7,190 nt of DNA from assembly GCA_937967285.1 (NCBI GenBank), contig CALBSU010000814.1, positions 1 through 7,190 of the forward strand, given 5' to 3'. The stretch is from an uncultured Acidobacteriota bacterium (GTDB lineage: Bacteria; Acidobacteriota; Blastocatellia; RBC074). Position 1 is the stretch's first letter, and every line of letters begins with the position of its first letter. Below the pieces are notes generated by a model. It worked only from the letters and a program-made list of their open reading frames with translations, was not told the origin of the DNA and did no database searches. Position numbers and translations under genes: made by a program. This document shows, one piece after another, positions 1 through 7,190 of the stretch.

Positions 1-2385
<2,385 letters not shown>

Positions 2386-2391
2386 GTTCTT

Positions 2392-2396
2392 ACCTC
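2392..2396 (-). promoter_or_regulatory. Ribosome binding site of the beta-helix gene
   Basis: The minus strand reads GAGGT, followed by six bases and then the ATG at 2385-2383. It fixes the start of the first gene of the minus-strand operon. Confidence 0.7.
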
Positions 2397-2549
2397 GTGG
2401 ATTTCGGTTTTGTATGTTTCTCGGCGGCTGTGCGCCGCAGTTTTGGATTGGGTGAGGTTATCACTTCGGGCGGCCGAACGAAAGTCATGGAAAGATGGCG
2501 CAGAATCCTTTTTCGTGCAGGTAGTGAAGTGGTATCGTTCCGTCGCACA

Positions 2550-2563
2550 ATTCTCATGAGAAT
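2550..2563. promoter_or_regulatory. Perfect 14-bp palindrome, candidate operator
   Basis: ATTCTCATGAGAAT is fully self-complementary and lies 25 bases upstream of the GTG start of the plus-strand cytochrome gene. This position suits a dimeric regulator acting near the transcription start or the leader. I see no second copy in the window and cannot name a regulator. An ATG within it (2556) is in frame with the downstream gene but has no ribosome binding site. Confidence 0.45.
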
Positions 2564-2576
2564 CCACCTGATTAAT

Positions 2577-2583
2577 GGAGAGG
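2577..2583 (+). promoter_or_regulatory. Ribosome binding site deciding the GTG start at 2589
   Basis: GGAGAGG ends five bases before the GTG at 2589-2591, an ideal Shine-Dalgarno spacing. None of the upstream in-frame ATGs (2397, 2487, 2556) has a comparable site. Starting at 2589 also yields a normal Sec signal peptide. Confidence 0.75.
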
Positions 2584-2588
2584 ACGAA

Positions 2589-5909
<3,321 letters not shown>

Positions 5910-5924
5910 GCCATTTATCGAACC

Positions 5925-5930
5925 GGAAGG
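5925..5930 (+). promoter_or_regulatory. Ribosome binding site of the DUF1501 gene
   Basis: GGAAGG lies seven bases before the ATG at 5938, within the 28-bp gap after the TGA of the preceding gene. The short gap, with no terminator-like hairpin, indicates one transcript. Confidence 0.7.
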
Positions 5931-5937
5931 CGGAATT

Positions 5938-7190
<1,253 letters not shown>

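Larger units (their letters stand above)
2386..2588. promoter_or_regulatory. Divergent intergenic region shared by both operons
   Basis: These 203 bases separate the start of the minus-strand pair from the GTG start of the plus-strand pair and must hold the promoter of at least the first gene on each side. I found no convincing sigma70-type -35/-10 pair in either direction. It contains a perfect 14-bp palindrome at 2550-2563, an interrupted inverted repeat TTCGG-GCGG-CCGAA at 2465-2478, and a short GC-rich hairpin (CGGCG/CGCCG) at 2422-2437. The plus frame stays open through this region, back to an ATG at 2397. That extension has no signal-peptide logic and would place coding sequence over the opposite gene's leader, so I treat the region as non-coding. 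Confidence 0.65.

Noticed and set aside
2422..2440. GC hairpin CGGCG/CGCCG followed by CAGTTTT, possible terminator
   Set aside because: The stem is only five pairs with a short T run, and it lies in a divergent promoter region where no plus-strand gene ends. It may be a leader structure, but I cannot support a terminator call.
2465..2478. Interrupted inverted repeat TTCGG-GCGG-CCGAA as a second operator
   Set aside because: A five-base arm in GC-rich DNA is easily found by chance, and it differs in sequence from the palindrome at 2550-2563.

Overview
The window carries four protein-coding genes arranged as two divergent pairs around one 203-bp intergenic region (2386-2588). All four products have export signals. 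Three carry features typical of a didermic bacterium that uses planctomycete-type cytochrome proteins. The PSCyt1/PSCyt2/PSD1 cytochrome protein next to a DUF1501 protein is a hallmark pair of Planctomycetota, Verrucomicrobiota and Acidobacteriota. The DNA is moderately GC-rich, with clear purine-rich ribosome binding sites. I lean towards Acidobacteriota or a PVC-group organism, but the sequence alone does not settle the phylum.

Left half, minus strand (47-2385): an upstream gene for a lipoprotein with a right-handed parallel beta-helix (resembling the TIGR03805 / SO_2929 type) overlaps by one base a downstream gene for a diheme c-type cytochrome lipoprotein (resembling the TIGR03806 / SO_2930 / HNE_0200 type). 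These two families are known as an uncharacterised, co-occurring two-gene system. The pair ends in seven perfect copies of a 7-bp repeat at the window edge (1-49), and the repeat supplies the stop codon of the cytochrome gene.

Right half, plus strand (2589-7190): a 1106-residue Sec-exported protein has two CXXCH haem motifs (PSCyt1 and PSCyt2), an inserted LamG-like lectin domain and a C-terminal PSD1 domain. After 28 bp comes a Tat-exported DUF1501 protein (alkaline phosphatase/sulfatase-like superfamily), which runs off the right edge with an estimated 50-60 residues missing. The larger protein most likely starts at GTG 2589, because a strong Shine-Dalgarno sequence and a clean signal peptide fit only that start.

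The two pairs mirror each other. Each has a protein with two haem-c motifs and a fold associated with polysaccharide binding (a separate beta-helix protein on one side, an inserted LamG domain on the other), and all products act outside the cytoplasm. A shared intergenic region containing a perfect 14-bp palindrome (2550-2563) raises the possibility of co-regulation. A joint role in redox-linked processing of an extracellular polymer is inference, not something the sequence proves.
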